Numbered from the stretch's first letter, positions 6,847 through 14,921 are shown. The stretch: 19,382 nucleotides of DNA from CAZXPG01 sp964643145 (GCA_964643145.1 CAZXPG010000038.1:1-19382); one strand, 5' to 3'. Numbers and translations: made by a program. Notes: generated by a model not told the origin, from the sequence alone.

Positions 6847-7506
6847 CTACTGTTTTCCCTCTGTTGTCTTTGCCAATTCTTCATCAAGAATCTGGGCAAA
6901 AGCAGGATAAGCACTAGCCCCGCTATGCTTCTTTCCGTTGATAAAGAAGGTGGGAGTAGAGACAATATCCAGCGTATTCGAGGCTGCCAACTTGCTTTCC
7001 ACTACACTATCTTCTAAGGCTTTATCCTGCATACAACTCTGGAATTTTTCGCCGCTGATACCGCCCAGCTTGGCAATATTTTCTAGAATTTCCAGGAAAT
7101 TTTTCTGGTATGCCCAGCTTTCCTGCTTATCAAATAACACTTTTACAAAGGTATAAAAACGGTCTGGCCCGGCACAATGCGCTAGCATCGCACCACGCAA
7201 TGCCGGTTCATCCAGTGGAAAATCACGGTGGATAAACAGCACCTTACCCGTATCTATATAGTTTTCTTTGATATCAGGAAAAATATCCTTCTGAAAATGG
7301 GCGCAATGCGGACAGGAGAGAGAAGAATACTCCACCATCACCACCTTAGCATCCGTCGACCCCATCACGATATCAGAAGGCAACCTGCCATAATAGCTGC
7401 TTGCCTCCGCCTTATGAGCCTCCTCCTCCGCCTTGACCGGGTCTGCCGCTACCGCAAATGCCATACAACTTAAAAATACCATCATTAGCAATGTGTATAT
7501 ACGCAT
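6847..7506 (-). CDS. DsbA-family periplasmic thiol:disulfide oxidoreductase
   Basis: A 219-residue thioredoxin-fold protein. It has a signal peptide (cleavage near AVAA/DP, residue ~21), then a short Lys/Glu/Ala-rich linker and a thioredoxin-like domain with the active site C65-P-H-C68 and the cis-proline loop at Thr184-Pro185. Insertion of a helical domain between them is usual for DsbA/thioredoxin_4 proteins. It probably oxidises or shuffles disulfides of exported proteins. A strong AGGAGGA site precedes the ATG, and the gene follows fumC by 24 bases, so the two are co-transcribed. Oxidase versus isomerase/reductase cannot be settled from sequence. Confidence 0.88.
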   Translation of the reverse strand: MRIYTLLMMVFLSCMAFAVAADPVKAEEEAHKAEASSYYGRLPSDIVMGSTDAKVVMVEYSSLSCPHCAHFQKDIFPDIKENYIDTGKVLFIHRDFPLDEPALRGAMLAHCAGPDRFYTFVKVLFDKQESWAYQKNFLEILENIAKLGGISGEKFQSCMQDKALEDSVVESKLAASNTLDIVSTPTFFINGKKHSGASAYPAFAQILDEELAKTTEGKQ

Positions 7507-7530
7507 ATCAATTCCTCCTGGCTATCACCA

Positions 7531-8949
7531 TTATTGTGGGCCAAGCATATCCTGTGGCCGTACCCAGGCATCAAACTGGGCTTCATTTAACAATCCAGAT
7601 TGCAATGCCGCCTCCTTGAGCGACAGCCCTTCCTTGTGGGCAGTTTTAGCGATTTTAGCGGCATCATCATAGCCAATATGAGGGTTCAGCGCGGTAACCA
7701 ACATGAGGGATTGCTCCAACAAATCATTGATTCTGGCAGTATTTGCCAGAATACCTGTCACGCAGTTATCTACAAAACTACGCATACCATCGCTGAGCAG
7801 GCGAATGGATTGCAACAGGTTGTAAATCATCACCGGCTTGAACACATTCAACTCAAAATGGCCATTAGACCCGGCAATAGTAATGGTCGTATGATTCCCC
7901 ATCACCTGCGTGGCAAGCATCGTGAGTGCCTCACACTGGGTAGGGTTAACTTTGCCCGGCATAATAGAGGAGCCAGGTTCATTTTCTGGCAGCAGCAACT
8001 CACCAAGCCCTGAACGGGGGCCAGAACCCAGCAGGCGGATATCGTTGGCAATTTTCATCAGGCTGACCGCTAGCACATTCAGCGCACCGGATGCCTCGAC
8101 AATAGCATCATGAGAAGCCAGTGCTTCAAACTTATTGGGAGCAGTAACAAAAGGCAGCCCCGTCATCTCCGCTACTTCTGCTGCAAAGGCCTCCGCAAAA
8201 CCTTTCTTGGCATTAAGGCCAGTGCCAACGGCGGTACCACCCTGTGCCAGGAAGTAAAGCCGGGGCAATACAGCCTTCACCCGCTCAATTCCATAGGCAA
8301 TCTGGGTAACATAACCGGAAAATTCCTGGCCAAGTGTGAGCGGAGTGGCATCCTGCAAATGCGTACGGCCAATTTTGATAATATCCGCAAATTCCGTTTG
8401 TTTGGCTTCTAGTGCATTCTTCATATAGTCAAGCGCAGGCAGCAGCGAATGCTGCAACTCTTCCACCGCAGCAATATGCATGGCAGTGGGGAAAGTATCG
8501 TTGGAAGACTGGCCACGGTTCACATGGTCATTGGGGTGCACTGGGGTTTTGGAACCCATTTCACCGCCTAAGAGTTCAATGGCACGGTTAGAAATCACCT
8601 CATTGATATTCATATTAGTCTGGGTGCCAGAACCAGTCTGCCACACCACCAGCGGAAAATGCTCTGAAAGTTTGCCTGCAATCACCTCATCAGCGGCGGC
8701 ACAAATTGCATCGCCAAGCTTGGCATCCAGCACCCCTAAACGGACATTGACACTAGCAGCCGCCTTCTTCAGGATAGCGAGTGCCCGTATCAGCGGCGCG
8801 GGCATGGTTTCGCCACCAATCTTGAAGTTCTGCAAGGAACGCTGCGTTTGCGCCCCCCAATAACGGTCTGTAGGCACTTCAATCGGGCCAAAGGAATCGG
8901 TTTCAGTACGGTAACTGCTGGCCGAGGGCGCTTGTGCTTTAGATAGCAT
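7531..8949 (-). CDS. fumC: Class II fumarate hydratase
   Basis: A 472-residue iron-independent fumarase interconverting fumarate and L-malate in the TCA cycle. The family signature GSSIMPGKVNP lies at about 326-336, with the conserved substrate-binding segments TGSGTQTNMNINEV, GQSSNDTFPTA and GRTHLQDATP upstream. Length is normal. The start is the ATG at 8949, placed seven bases after AAGGAG; an in-frame ATG two codons earlier is too close to that site. It heads the fumC/dsbA-like operon. Confidence 0.96.
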   Translation of the reverse strand: MLSKAQAPSASSYRTETDSFGPIEVPTDRYWGAQTQRSLQNFKIGGETMPAPLIRALAILKKAAASVNVRLGVLDAKLGDAICAAADEVIAGKLSEHFPLVVWQTGSGTQTNMNINEVISNRAIELLGGEMGSKTPVHPNDHVNRGQSSNDTFPTAMHIAAVEELQHSLLPALDYMKNALEAKQTEFADIIKIGRTHLQDATPLTLGQEFSGYVTQIAYGIERVKAVLPRLYFLAQGGTAVGTGLNAKKGFAEAFAAEVAEMTGLPFVTAPNKFEALASHDAIVEASGALNVLAVSLMKIANDIRLLGSGPRSGLGELLLPENEPGSSIMPGKVNPTQCEALTMLATQVMGNHTTITIAGSNGHFELNVFKPVMIYNLLQSIRLLSDGMRSFVDNCVTGILANTARINDLLEQSLMLVTALNPHIGYDDAAKIAKTAHKEGLSLKEAALQSGLLNEAQFDAWVRPQDMLGPQ

Positions 8950-8986
8950 GGTCATGCTCCTTGAGTAGTTGGGATGTATCTCCCTT

Positions 8987-9016
8987 TTATTAACCATGCT
9001 TCACGTAAGCTGTCAA
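8987..9016 (-). promoter_or_regulatory. Possible fumC promoter
   Basis: On the minus strand a perfect TTGACA (9011-9016) lies immediately downstream of the tolB hairpin and 17-18 bases before a poor TTAATA/TAATAA (8987-8993). The -35 box is convincing, the -10 weak. Confidence 0.45.
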
Positions 9017-9019
9017 GTA

Positions 9020-9070
9020 CACAACAGCAACAGGCTGCAAGCATTACACTTACAGCCTGTTGCTGTTGTG
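9020..9070 (-). terminator. Long perfect hairpin after tolB
   Basis: An 18-base perfect inverted repeat (CACAACAGCAACAGGCTG 9020-9037 with 9053-9070) has a 15-base loop and begins six bases after the tolB stop on the minus strand. There is no T-run on either side, so it is not a canonical intrinsic terminator. It may end the tol transcript with Rho, act as a 3' stabiliser, or belong to another palindrome family. Confidence 0.6.
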
Positions 9071-9076
9071 CTGGAA

Positions 9077-10396
9077 CTACTGCAACAACGGTGACCAGGC
9101 TGGGTCGGATGCATCCATTGGGGTGATAATTTCCCGCTGATTATAGCCGGTCAGATCAATCGAGTAGATACGCGATGCCCCTGCCCTGCCACCGCGGCTG
9201 GGCGCACCTTGCGTATAGGCAAGCACGCGGCCATTAGGTGCCCAGGTAGGGCCTTCCACCAGATAGCCCTCTGCCAGCAGCCGCTCACCGCTGCCATCAG
9301 GGCGCATCACGCCAATATAGAAAGTGCCGCGCAGCATTTTAGTGAAGGCAATCAGGTCACCACGTGGTGACCATACCGGCGTACCATAACGGCCATCGCC
9401 AAAGCTGATACGCTTAGCATTGGAACCATCATTATTCATCACATAAAGCTGCTGGCTGCCACCACGGTCGGAGTTAAATACCACCTGCTTTTCATCAGGG
9501 GAATAGGAAGGAGAAGTGTCAATTGCCGGATCTGCGGTCAGCCGTTTTTTGGCGCGTGTGGTCAAATCAAGCACATAAATATCGCTATTGCCATTTAGTG
9601 CTACCGACATAATCGCCTTCCTGCCATCAGGTGAGAAACGTGGTGCGAAGGACATGCCAGGAAAATCCCCCAGTATCGTAGAACGGCCAGTATTAAGATC
9701 ATGCACATAAACCCGTGGCTTGTTACCAACATAGGAAAGATAAATAATATGCTGAGAGGTGGGAGAGAAGCGTGGTGTAAGTGCCATATTACGGCCGTCA
9801 GTCAAGAACTTATGGTTCTCTCCATCCTGATCCATAATCGCCAGCCGCTTAATGCGAGCTTTAGCGGGGCCACTTTCAGACACATAGACAATACGCGTAT
9901 CGAAATAGCCATCTTCTCCTGTCAGGCGTTTATAAATTTCATCGGCAATCAAATGTGAGACACGCCGCCAGTTACTTACTGTGGTGTTATAGGAACGGCC
10001 AGCCAATTGCTGTTCCGCAAACACATCCCACAGGCGGAATTCCACCTCCATCTTTTGGCCACTCACCGTGATTCTACCCGTCACCAGCCCAGCAGCATTA
10101 ATCTGCCGCCAGGAGGGAAAGCTTGGCACGGTTACCGCTGCCGTAATATGCTCAAGGAAGGCGGCCGGTTCAATGGGGCGGAATAGGCCGGAACGCTGAA
10201 GATCGGCGCTAATGACCTGCGAAATATTATACCCCACCTGTCCGGCTTCCTGCGATGTGCCACTCAGGTCGGTAATGGCAATCGGCAGCGGTTCCGCATT
10301 ACCACGCGTAATGTCGATATTCATGAGTGCCTGGGCGGGCAATGCCCATAACAGGAAACTGGCAACTATCCCAACAATGGCATAATATTTACGCAT
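9077..10396 (-). CDS. tolB: Tol system periplasmic beta-propeller protein TolB
   Basis: A 439-residue protein with a signal peptide (cleavage after LPAQA, residue ~24), an N-terminal D1/D2 domain and a C-terminal six-bladed propeller made of repeats such as FSPDGRKAIMSVALNGNSDIY and SYSPDEKQVVFNSDR. TolB links the inner-membrane TolQRA motor to Pal and the outer membrane and is needed for envelope constriction at division. The ATG at 10396 overlaps the tolA stop as TGATG, with a GGAG about nine bases upstream; the longer in-frame start lies inside tolA. No pal gene follows, unlike the usual order. Confidence 0.95.
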   Translation of the reverse strand: MRKYYAIVGIVASFLLWALPAQALMNIDITRGNAEPLPIAITDLSGTSQEAGQVGYNISQVISADLQRSGLFRPIEPAAFLEHITAAVTVPSFPSWRQINAAGLVTGRITVSGQKMEVEFRLWDVFAEQQLAGRSYNTTVSNWRRVSHLIADEIYKRLTGEDGYFDTRIVYVSESGPAKARIKRLAIMDQDGENHKFLTDGRNMALTPRFSPTSQHIIYLSYVGNKPRVYVHDLNTGRSTILGDFPGMSFAPRFSPDGRKAIMSVALNGNSDIYVLDLTTRAKKRLTADPAIDTSPSYSPDEKQVVFNSDRGGSQQLYVMNNDGSNAKRISFGDGRYGTPVWSPRGDLIAFTKMLRGTFYIGVMRPDGSGERLLAEGYLVEGPTWAPNGRVLAYTQGAPSRGGRAGASRIYSIDLTGYNQREIITPMDASDPAWSPLLQ

Positions 10397-11376
10397 CAGA
10401 AATTCTCCGGTGTAAAGGTAAAAGTAAAATCTTTCCATGTATCATATTTATCCTGTGGCAGGCTTTCAAAGGGGCTAGCCATCAGCACCGCCCGTCTCGC
10501 ACTCTCACTGAAACTACGGACAAAAGAGGCATCCACATCAGATGGTGCACGGCTATCTTCAATTGTAACGCTAGTAACCGTACCATCTTGCGCCACACGG
10601 ATACGCAGCACCACACTCATATCACTCACCCCCTTGGCCCCAACGGGCGGTGACCAGTGTTTTTCTACCTGGCTGCGGATAAAATCCATCTCCGACAAGG
10701 AAAGCGGTTGGCTCTCATCAAAAGGCTTATCAGACTTGTTATCCTCATCGGCATCATCAGCACTCTGTTCTTCTACAGGCTTTGCCTTCTTTTTCTTTTC
10801 CTCGCTCTTGTCTTTGCTGTCAACAGAGTCTTCCAGATTTTTTAGTAAAGAGTCAAGGTCGTTATTATCCTTTTTCTTCTTGGGCTTTTCTTTGGGCTTA
10901 TCCTTAGGTTTTTCTTTGGGTTTCTCAGGCTCTTCGGGCTGCTCCTTAGGCTTAGGTTCTTCCTTTTCAGGCTCTGGCTTCGGCTCTTTTTTGGGCTCCG
11001 GTTTTTTGGGCTCAGGCAATGGTTCAGGTTTCTTTGGTTCTGGCTTGGGTTCCGGCTTGGGTTCAGGTTTCTTCGGTTCTGGCTTCGGTTCAGGTTTCTT
11101 CGGTTCTGGCTCTTTCTTGGGCTCAGGTTTAGGCTCAGGCTTTGGCGTAGGAGGAGTGGCTGCGGCCTGCGGTTTTTGAGGGGCAGGCTCTTTCTTTTCT
11201 ACCTGCTGCTTTTTCTTTGGTTTCACGTTAGAAATTTCCGATAGCGGCAACATTTCTATCGATATAACCGTTTCCTGTAGCGGCTCTTTGTGTGAGAACC
11301 AGGGCAGGCCAAAAACCAGCAGCAATAATAGCAGCACATGCAGGATTATAGAGAAAATAAACCCGCGCTGGAACAT
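10396..11376 (-). CDS. tolA: Tol system protein TolA (TonB-like)
   Basis: A 326-residue protein with one N-terminal membrane helix (about 7-26). A very long Pro/Glu/Lys domain follows (about 60-165, repeats of the KKPEPKPEP type), then a charged Lys/Asp/Glu stretch (to about 225) and a C-terminal globular TolA/TonB-like domain (about 230-326, with SDMSVVLRIRVAQDGTVTSV). It spans the periplasm and transmits proton-motive force from TolQR to TolB/Pal. Enterobacterial TolA has a long alpha-helical Ala/Lys/Glu stalk; here the stalk is proline-rich as in TonB. The gene starts on the tolR stop (TAATG) and ends on the tolB start (TGATG). Confidence 0.9.
   Translation of the reverse strand: MFQRGFIFSIILHVLLLLLLVFGLPWFSHKEPLQETVISIEMLPLSEISNVKPKKKQQVEKKEPAPQKPQAAATPPTPKPEPKPEPKKEPEPKKPEPKPEPKKPEPKPEPKPEPKKPEPLPEPKKPEPKKEPKPEPEKEEPKPKEQPEEPEKPKEKPKDKPKEKPKKKKDNNDLDSLLKNLEDSVDSKDKSEEKKKKAKPVEEQSADDADEDNKSDKPFDESQPLSLSEMDFIRSQVEKHWSPPVGAKGVSDMSVVLRIRVAQDGTVTSVTIEDSRAPSDVDASFVRSFSESARRAVLMASPFESLPQDKYDTWKDFTFTFTPENF
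11021..11113 (-). repeat. 27-base tandem repeat in the tolA stalk
   Basis: Three copies of a 27-base unit lie at 11021-11047, 11060-11086 and 11087-11113, differing at one to three positions. A 12-base partial unit (11048-11059) sits between the first and second. Each encodes nine residues of the PEPKKPEPK type, so copy-number change alters stalk length without frameshift. Confidence 0.85.
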
Positions 11377-11834
11377 TAGTTTCTGCCACCCTTGTCAGGA
11401 GAAGAGGGAGTAATGCCCGTCACCAGTGCCACTTTCGTGAAACCGGCTGCATTAATCGCCCCCATAACTTCAATCACCTTGCCATAGTTAATGTTTTTAT
11501 CGCCTCGTATGAAGATGCGCGTATCCATTTTTTCTTTGGTGATAGCTCGCATCTTGGCAGTCAATTCTGCCAACGCCACTTCATTATCCATGATGTAGAC
11601 CGTACCATTCTTATCGACAGTAATCGCCAATGGCTCGTCATCGCCCGTTGCCGGGGAGGCGGACGTTTCCGGCAGATCAACTTTCACGCCCGCCACCAGC
11701 ATCGGCGATGTCACCATAAAAATCACCAGCAACACTAGCATCACATCCACCATGGGCGTAACGTTGATTTCACTGGAAAGATGGTGCTGGTTGCGTTTTG
11801 ACCGCCTGCCTGTTGCCGTCAGTTTGACACCCAT
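11376..11834 (-). CDS. tolR: Tol system proton-channel protein TolR (ExbD family)
   Basis: A 152-residue protein with one N-terminal membrane helix (about 25-45) preceded by NVTPMVDVMLVLLVIFMV, which contains the conserved functional Asp of ExbD/TolR proteins (PMVD). The periplasmic domain includes the family-typical IFIRGDKNINYGKVIEVM segment. With TolQ it converts proton flow into movement of TolA. The tolQ stop codon TAG is the first part of the TAGGAGA ribosome-binding site for this gene. Confidence 0.94.
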   Translation of the reverse strand: MGVKLTATGRRSKRNQHHLSSEINVTPMVDVMLVLLVIFMVTSPMLVAGVKVDLPETSASPATGDDEPLAITVDKNGTVYIMDNEVALAELTAKMRAITKEKMDTRIFIRGDKNINYGKVIEVMGAINAAGFTKVALVTGITPSSPDKGGRN

Positions 11835-11844
11835 TTACATTCTC

Positions 11845-12582
11845 CTATTTTATGCCCTGATCCAACTCGCGGGAAAGTAGCGCGCCCAGTTCACTAGAAA
11901 AATCTTCAATCCGGCCCGTTAGATTATTTAATTTCGTACTGAACATATTATAGAAAATCACCGCCGGAATCGCCGCAAACAACCCAACCGCCGTGGCAAG
12001 CAGCGCCTCAGCAATCCCTGGTGCCACCACTGCCAGCGTGGTGTTTTTAGAGGCAGCAATAGATTGAAAACTGTTCATAATGCCCCATACGGTACCAAAC
12101 AAGCCAATAAACGGCGAGGCCGAGCCAACTGTTGCCAGGAAGCTCAAGTTACGCTCCAATTTCTCCATTTCACGGTTTGAAGCCACCTGCATAGCCTGAA
12201 AGATACGCTCCTTCACACCAACAAACAAATGGTTAGCAGTTGATGAACCAGGTGCACTATGTTTGCGGCTCCATTCCTGCATGGCCGCAACAAACACTGC
12301 TGCCATTGGATGATCAACCCGATTCTGAATACGTTCATAGAGTTGGTCAAGCAACTGGCCAGACCAGAATACCTTCTCAAACCGCTCTGTACGCGCAAAA
12401 GCGGTGCGGAACTTCACCAACTTATCAAAAATAATCGTCCATGACCATATAGAGGCAAGCAGCAACAATAACATAACGGTCTTCACCACCATATCAGCAT
12501 GGCCAATGAGTGCCATAATCGACATATCTGAAGCAGCAACACTCCCTGCCACTTCCGCTGTTTGCATTACCATATCCGACAT
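11845..12582 (-). CDS. tolQ: Tol system inner-membrane protein TolQ (ExbB family)
   Basis: A 245-residue ExbB/TolQ/MotA-type protein with three membrane helices: about 28-48 (VVKTVMLLLLLASIWSWTII), then a paired hairpin in the second half (LSFLATVGSASPFIGLFGTV and ALLATAVGLFAAIPAVIFYN). Gly/Pro/Ala-rich helices and the GTVWGIM segment are typical. It forms the proton channel with TolR. The ATG at 12582 has an AAGAGGT site; an in-frame GTG at 12591 is less likely. ybgC, which often precedes tolQ, is absent, so tolQ heads the cluster. Confidence 0.95.
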   Translation of the reverse strand: MSDMVMQTAEVAGSVAASDMSIMALIGHADMVVKTVMLLLLLASIWSWTIIFDKLVKFRTAFARTERFEKVFWSGQLLDQLYERIQNRVDHPMAAVFVAAMQEWSRKHSAPGSSTANHLFVGVKERIFQAMQVASNREMEKLERNLSFLATVGSASPFIGLFGTVWGIMNSFQSIAASKNTTLAVVAPGIAEALLATAVGLFAAIPAVIFYNMFSTKLNNLTGRIEDFSSELGALLSRELDQGIK

Positions 12583-12665
12583 AACGACCACCTCTTGTTG
12601 TTTTTTAGAATACGCACTCTCTCTTCCCCTTCAGCACAGGTAAAGAAAAAATCCTATCAAACGAG

Positions 12666-12693
12666 TTTATACATATCTTCATCAAATCTGCAA
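12666..12693 (-). promoter_or_regulatory. Possible tol operon promoter
   Basis: On the minus strand TTGCAG (12688-12693) and TATAAA (12666-12671) are separated by 16 bases, about 85 bases before the tolQ start and just after the rpmB terminator. The -10 box is good, the -35 weak. Confidence 0.5.
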
Positions 12694-12739
12694 TGGACAT
12701 TATGGCAAGGGTATGTGCTCATTTGAAAAAATACCATAA

Positions 12740-12774
12740 AAAAAAGCGTCATGCTTTAAACATGACGCTTTTTT
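12740..12774. terminator. Intrinsic terminator after rpmB
   Basis: A perfect 14-base stem (AAAAAAGCGTCATG 12740-12753 with 12761-12774) has a 7-base loop and flanking A/T runs that give a T-tract on both strands. On the minus strand it lies 21 bases after the rpmB stop. Confidence 0.92.
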
Positions 12775-12795
12775 CACTCTAATACGCAATACTCT

Positions 12796-13095
12796 CTACG
12801 CAGCTTCCTGTAGTGCTGTAAGAGCCTTTTTCAGGCGCTTTTTCAAGCTCACCCCTTCATCGGTCAATTTGCTGTTTGCCGTAGAAAGCATATAGGCATC
12901 CAAGCCACCATTGATCTCAATTGAGCGGAGCGTGCTTGCCGTTACCGAAAGCGGAATTGTTTTACCCAGAATATCACTAATCAGCGATACATTCTGAATA
13001 TTAGGGAGAAAACGCCTGCGCGTCTTTCTTTTGGAGTGCGACACCATATTGCCTGCCTGCACACCTTTACCTGTTAAACCACAGCGTCTTGCCAT
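12796..13095 (-). CDS. rpmB: 50S ribosomal protein L28
   Basis: A 99-residue basic protein. It starts MARRCGLTGKGVQAGNMVSHS, the characteristic L28 opening, followed by the KRRFLPN-type block (RRRFLPNIQNV). The C-terminal helix is somewhat long, as in alphaproteobacteria. GAGG precedes the ATG by eight bases. It lies 76 bases after rpmE and may be read with it or from a possible promoter at 13125-13155. Confidence 0.95.
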   Translation of the reverse strand: MARRCGLTGKGVQAGNMVSHSKRKTRRRFLPNIQNVSLISDILGKTIPLSVTASTLRSIEINGGLDAYMLSTANSKLTDEGVSLKKRLKKALTALQEAA

Positions 13096-13124
13096 TTCTA
13101 GCCTCGTTAAATTAATAAAAGAGG

Positions 13125-13155
13125 ATTATTAATCCATAACCCTCTCGTTCGTCAA
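13125..13155 (-). promoter_or_regulatory. Weak candidate rpmB promoter
   Basis: TTGACG (13150-13155, minus strand) is five of six to consensus, but the nearest good -10 (AATAAT, 13125-13130) is 19 bases away, longer than ideal. It lies in the rpmE-rpmB gap. Confidence 0.3.
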
Positions 13156-13171
13156 GATAAAAAACGATATT

Positions 13172-13459
13172 TTAGGCATCCGCCTTGTCATCTGCCTGGT
13201 CGTTCGCCTCAGCACTGCTCGCAGGACGTATGCCAGAAATCGCACCAAGACCAGCAAAACGCTTATTGAAACTGGCTACCTTGCTGGCTTTTTGGTTAAT
13301 CTGAGAAACACCGCCTGTCCAGGCTGGATGGTTGCGATAATCCACATCAAGCAGCAATTTGTCGCCCGGCTTCCCGTAGGTAGAACGGGTCTGGAATGTA
13401 TCCCCGTTTGTCATCACCACAGTAATATCATGATAGTTAGGGTGTATGTTTGGTTTCAT
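13172..13459 (-). CDS. rpmE: 50S ribosomal protein L31 (zinc-free type)
   Basis: A 95-residue protein. The opening KPNIHPNYHDITVVMTNGDT and the H-P-A-W-T-G block (44-49) are diagnostic of L31. It contains no cysteine at all, so it is the form without the CxxC zinc site, and a separate paralogue need not exist. The C-terminus is extended by an Ala/Asp/Glu-rich tail (about 78-95). The Shine-Dalgarno AAAGGA is about 14 bases from the ATG, which is distant. Confidence 0.94.
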   Translation of the reverse strand: MKPNIHPNYHDITVVMTNGDTFQTRSTYGKPGDKLLLDVDYRNHPAWTGGVSQINQKASKVASFNKRFAGLGAISGIRPASSAEANDQADDKADA

Positions 13460-13530
13460 AATACTTAATCTAATCCTTTCCAGAAAAAAAATAGAGGCGA
13501 TTAACCTTCTATTAACACTAATGGGGCATA

Positions 13531-13559
13531 GTTATACAAGAGGTCATAATAATTTGCAA
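13531..13559 (-). promoter_or_regulatory. Likely rpmE promoter
   Basis: On the minus strand TTGCAA (13554-13559) and TATAAC (13531-13536) are separated by exactly 17 bases, about 70 bases before the rpmE start. Confidence 0.6.
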
Positions 13560-14072
13560 GCAAAAGGAATATAAAAAACTCCGTGCAATAAGGCCATCAC
13601 TAAGATGTTGTTATTCATATTAAACACACATGTTTCTTACATGGATTCCGGCTATTTCTAAGGGACATGCAACGATTTTACTGGCTTAAAAAAGGCTTTG
13701 CGGCTATAGTGCTCCGGTAAAAACTATCGCGGTTCCTGATCTGAAGAGCATAAAAAGACGTTGAGACAGGGTGCCTGGTTAGCTGTTATTCATAGCCAGG
13801 GCACCGTAATATCATAGTCTTTTTACGTTAAAACAGGCAGGATAGTTTTATCACTGGAAGTTCGTTGGCCAGAAGTTCGTTTCATCTGAAGCTTGCCATC
13901 GTTTTGTCTGATGTGTTTTTGAAAACAGCTTTTATTAACCTGGAGGATGTGGGGCTGTAGGCAACAGCCTGTTGGAGTGGTTAGCGTTGGAATGTTATGC
14001 ACCCGTTTGTTGTATAAACGGGATAGTAAGCCATTATAACCTACTGTTCTCCTGAAAATAAATAGGTGTATT
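13560..14072. other. Noncoding gap between rpmE and the transglycosylase gene
   Basis: About 510 bases without a convincing gene on either strand. A 97-codon open frame on the minus strand (13823-14116) has no family resemblance, no ribosome-binding site, and overlaps the start of the transglycosylase gene. Visible items are the bipartite hairpin at 13752-13824, a direct repeat GAAGTTCGTT (13857-13866 and 13872-13881) and a 7-base hairpin CCCGTTT/AAACGGG (14002-14022) just upstream of the transglycosylase gene. It could hold promoters and a small RNA; I see no tRNA or known RNA family. Confidence 0.5.
13752..13824. other. Bipartite hairpin with T-tract; terminator or small RNA end
   Basis: An outer stem AAAAAGAC/GTCTTTTT (13752-13759 with 13817-13824) encloses an inner stem 13770-13781 with 13793-13805 (GGTGCC-TGGTTA against TAGCCAGGGCACC, one bulged base and one mismatch), joined by unpaired segments. 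T-runs occur on both strands. No annotated gene runs into it, so it may be the 3' end of a small RNA or the relic of a lost gene's terminator. Confidence 0.55.
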
Positions 14073-14885
14073 TTGCGATTATTATCTTTATTACTGTTAG
14101 TAAGTGCCATGTTCATTATCTACCCTGTAGCAGGGCAGGCAGAGGCCATAGGCAGCGGGCACGACAGGAACCTTTGCAACCGTCATTTTGCGTATTACGA
14201 AAAGACATTTAACATCCCAACGAACCTGCTGAGAGCCGTTTCTATTGTAGAATCCGGCCTGGCTGGCGAACAAGGAACATCCCCCTGGCCATGGACCTTT
14301 AACGCGCAGGGAAAAGGATATTTCTTTAAAACCAAGCGTGAAGCTGTTGCTGCGGTGCGTGCCCTGCAACGTCGTGGTGTTTCCTCTATTGATGTAGGAT
14401 GTATGCAGATTAACCTGCATTATCACCCTAACGCTTTTGGCTCTCTTGAAGAAGCCTTCAACCCCGAGAACAACATTGCTTACGCAGCAACATTTCTGCA
14501 AAATAACTTTGCCCGCTACAATAACTGGAAAAGTGCTGTTGCCGCCTATCACTCTGAAACCCGCTCTCTTGGTCATCCTTATGCCGAAAAGGTGCTAGCG
14601 GTATGGCGAAAAGCCCCAAACAACGAGGGCGTATCGTTCGCCTCACTGGAACGCTATAACCGACTTTCAGCTAGCAATATACGCAAAGACAACCTTGCCT
14701 CGCTTTCCGCCCGCGAACGGGAACGTCGGATGAGTTCTATGATGATTAAAGTCTACCGTTCACCTTCCTCGGTCTATGCAAAATATAACGCTGAGAAAGT
14801 GGCAATGGTAGAAAACATTACCCAAAATGCGCTGCATAATTTTAATAAGGGAAAACAGCTCAAGGCTGTTACTTTGCTAGATTAA
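14073..14885 (+). CDS. Lytic transglycosylase, SLT family
   Basis: A 270-residue protein with a signal peptide (hydrophobic 3-20, cleavage near GQAEA) and a lysozyme-like SLT domain (about 35-170). The catalytic Glu60 is in S-I-V-E-S-G, and DVGCMQINLHYH (107-118) and AAYHSETR match the conserved M-Q-I-N and A-Y-(N/H) segments. Such enzymes cleave peptidoglycan glycan strands to 1,6-anhydromuramic ends; the single compact domain resembles VirB1-type enzymes that open the wall for envelope complexes. A charged helical tail (about 190-270) is not assigned. The start is a TTG with AGGTG seven bases upstream; the next ATG would remove most of the signal peptide. It is monocistronic, ended by the terminator at 14922. 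Confidence 0.85.
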   Translation: MRLLSLLLLVSAMFIIYPVAGQAEAIGSGHDRNLCNRHFAYYEKTFNIPTNLLRAVSIVESGLAGEQGTSPWPWTFNAQGKGYFFKTKREAVAAVRALQRRGVSSIDVGCMQINLHYHPNAFGSLEEAFNPENNIAYAATFLQNNFARYNNWKSAVAAYHSETRSLGHPYAEKVLAVWRKAPNNEGVSFASLERYNRLSASNIRKDNLASLSARERERRMSSMMIKVYRSPSSVYAKYNAEKVAMVENITQNALHNFNKGKQLKAVTLLD

Positions 14886-14921
14886 CCACAATTTCGGATA
14901 CGCTTGTAGTTGCTTTAACCT

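Noticed and set aside
10634..11179. Long plus-strand Ser/Gly/Phe-rich open frame
   Set aside because: It is the complement of the repetitive Pro/Glu/Lys codons of tolA, which is clearly the real gene.
13857..13881. Direct repeat GAAGTTCGTT as an operator or iteron
   Set aside because: Only two copies 15 bases apart, with no gene start nearby and no matching regulator in the window.
13823..14116. 97-codon minus-strand open frame in the intergenic gap
   Set aside because: No start signal or family match, and it overlaps the transglycosylase start and signal peptide.
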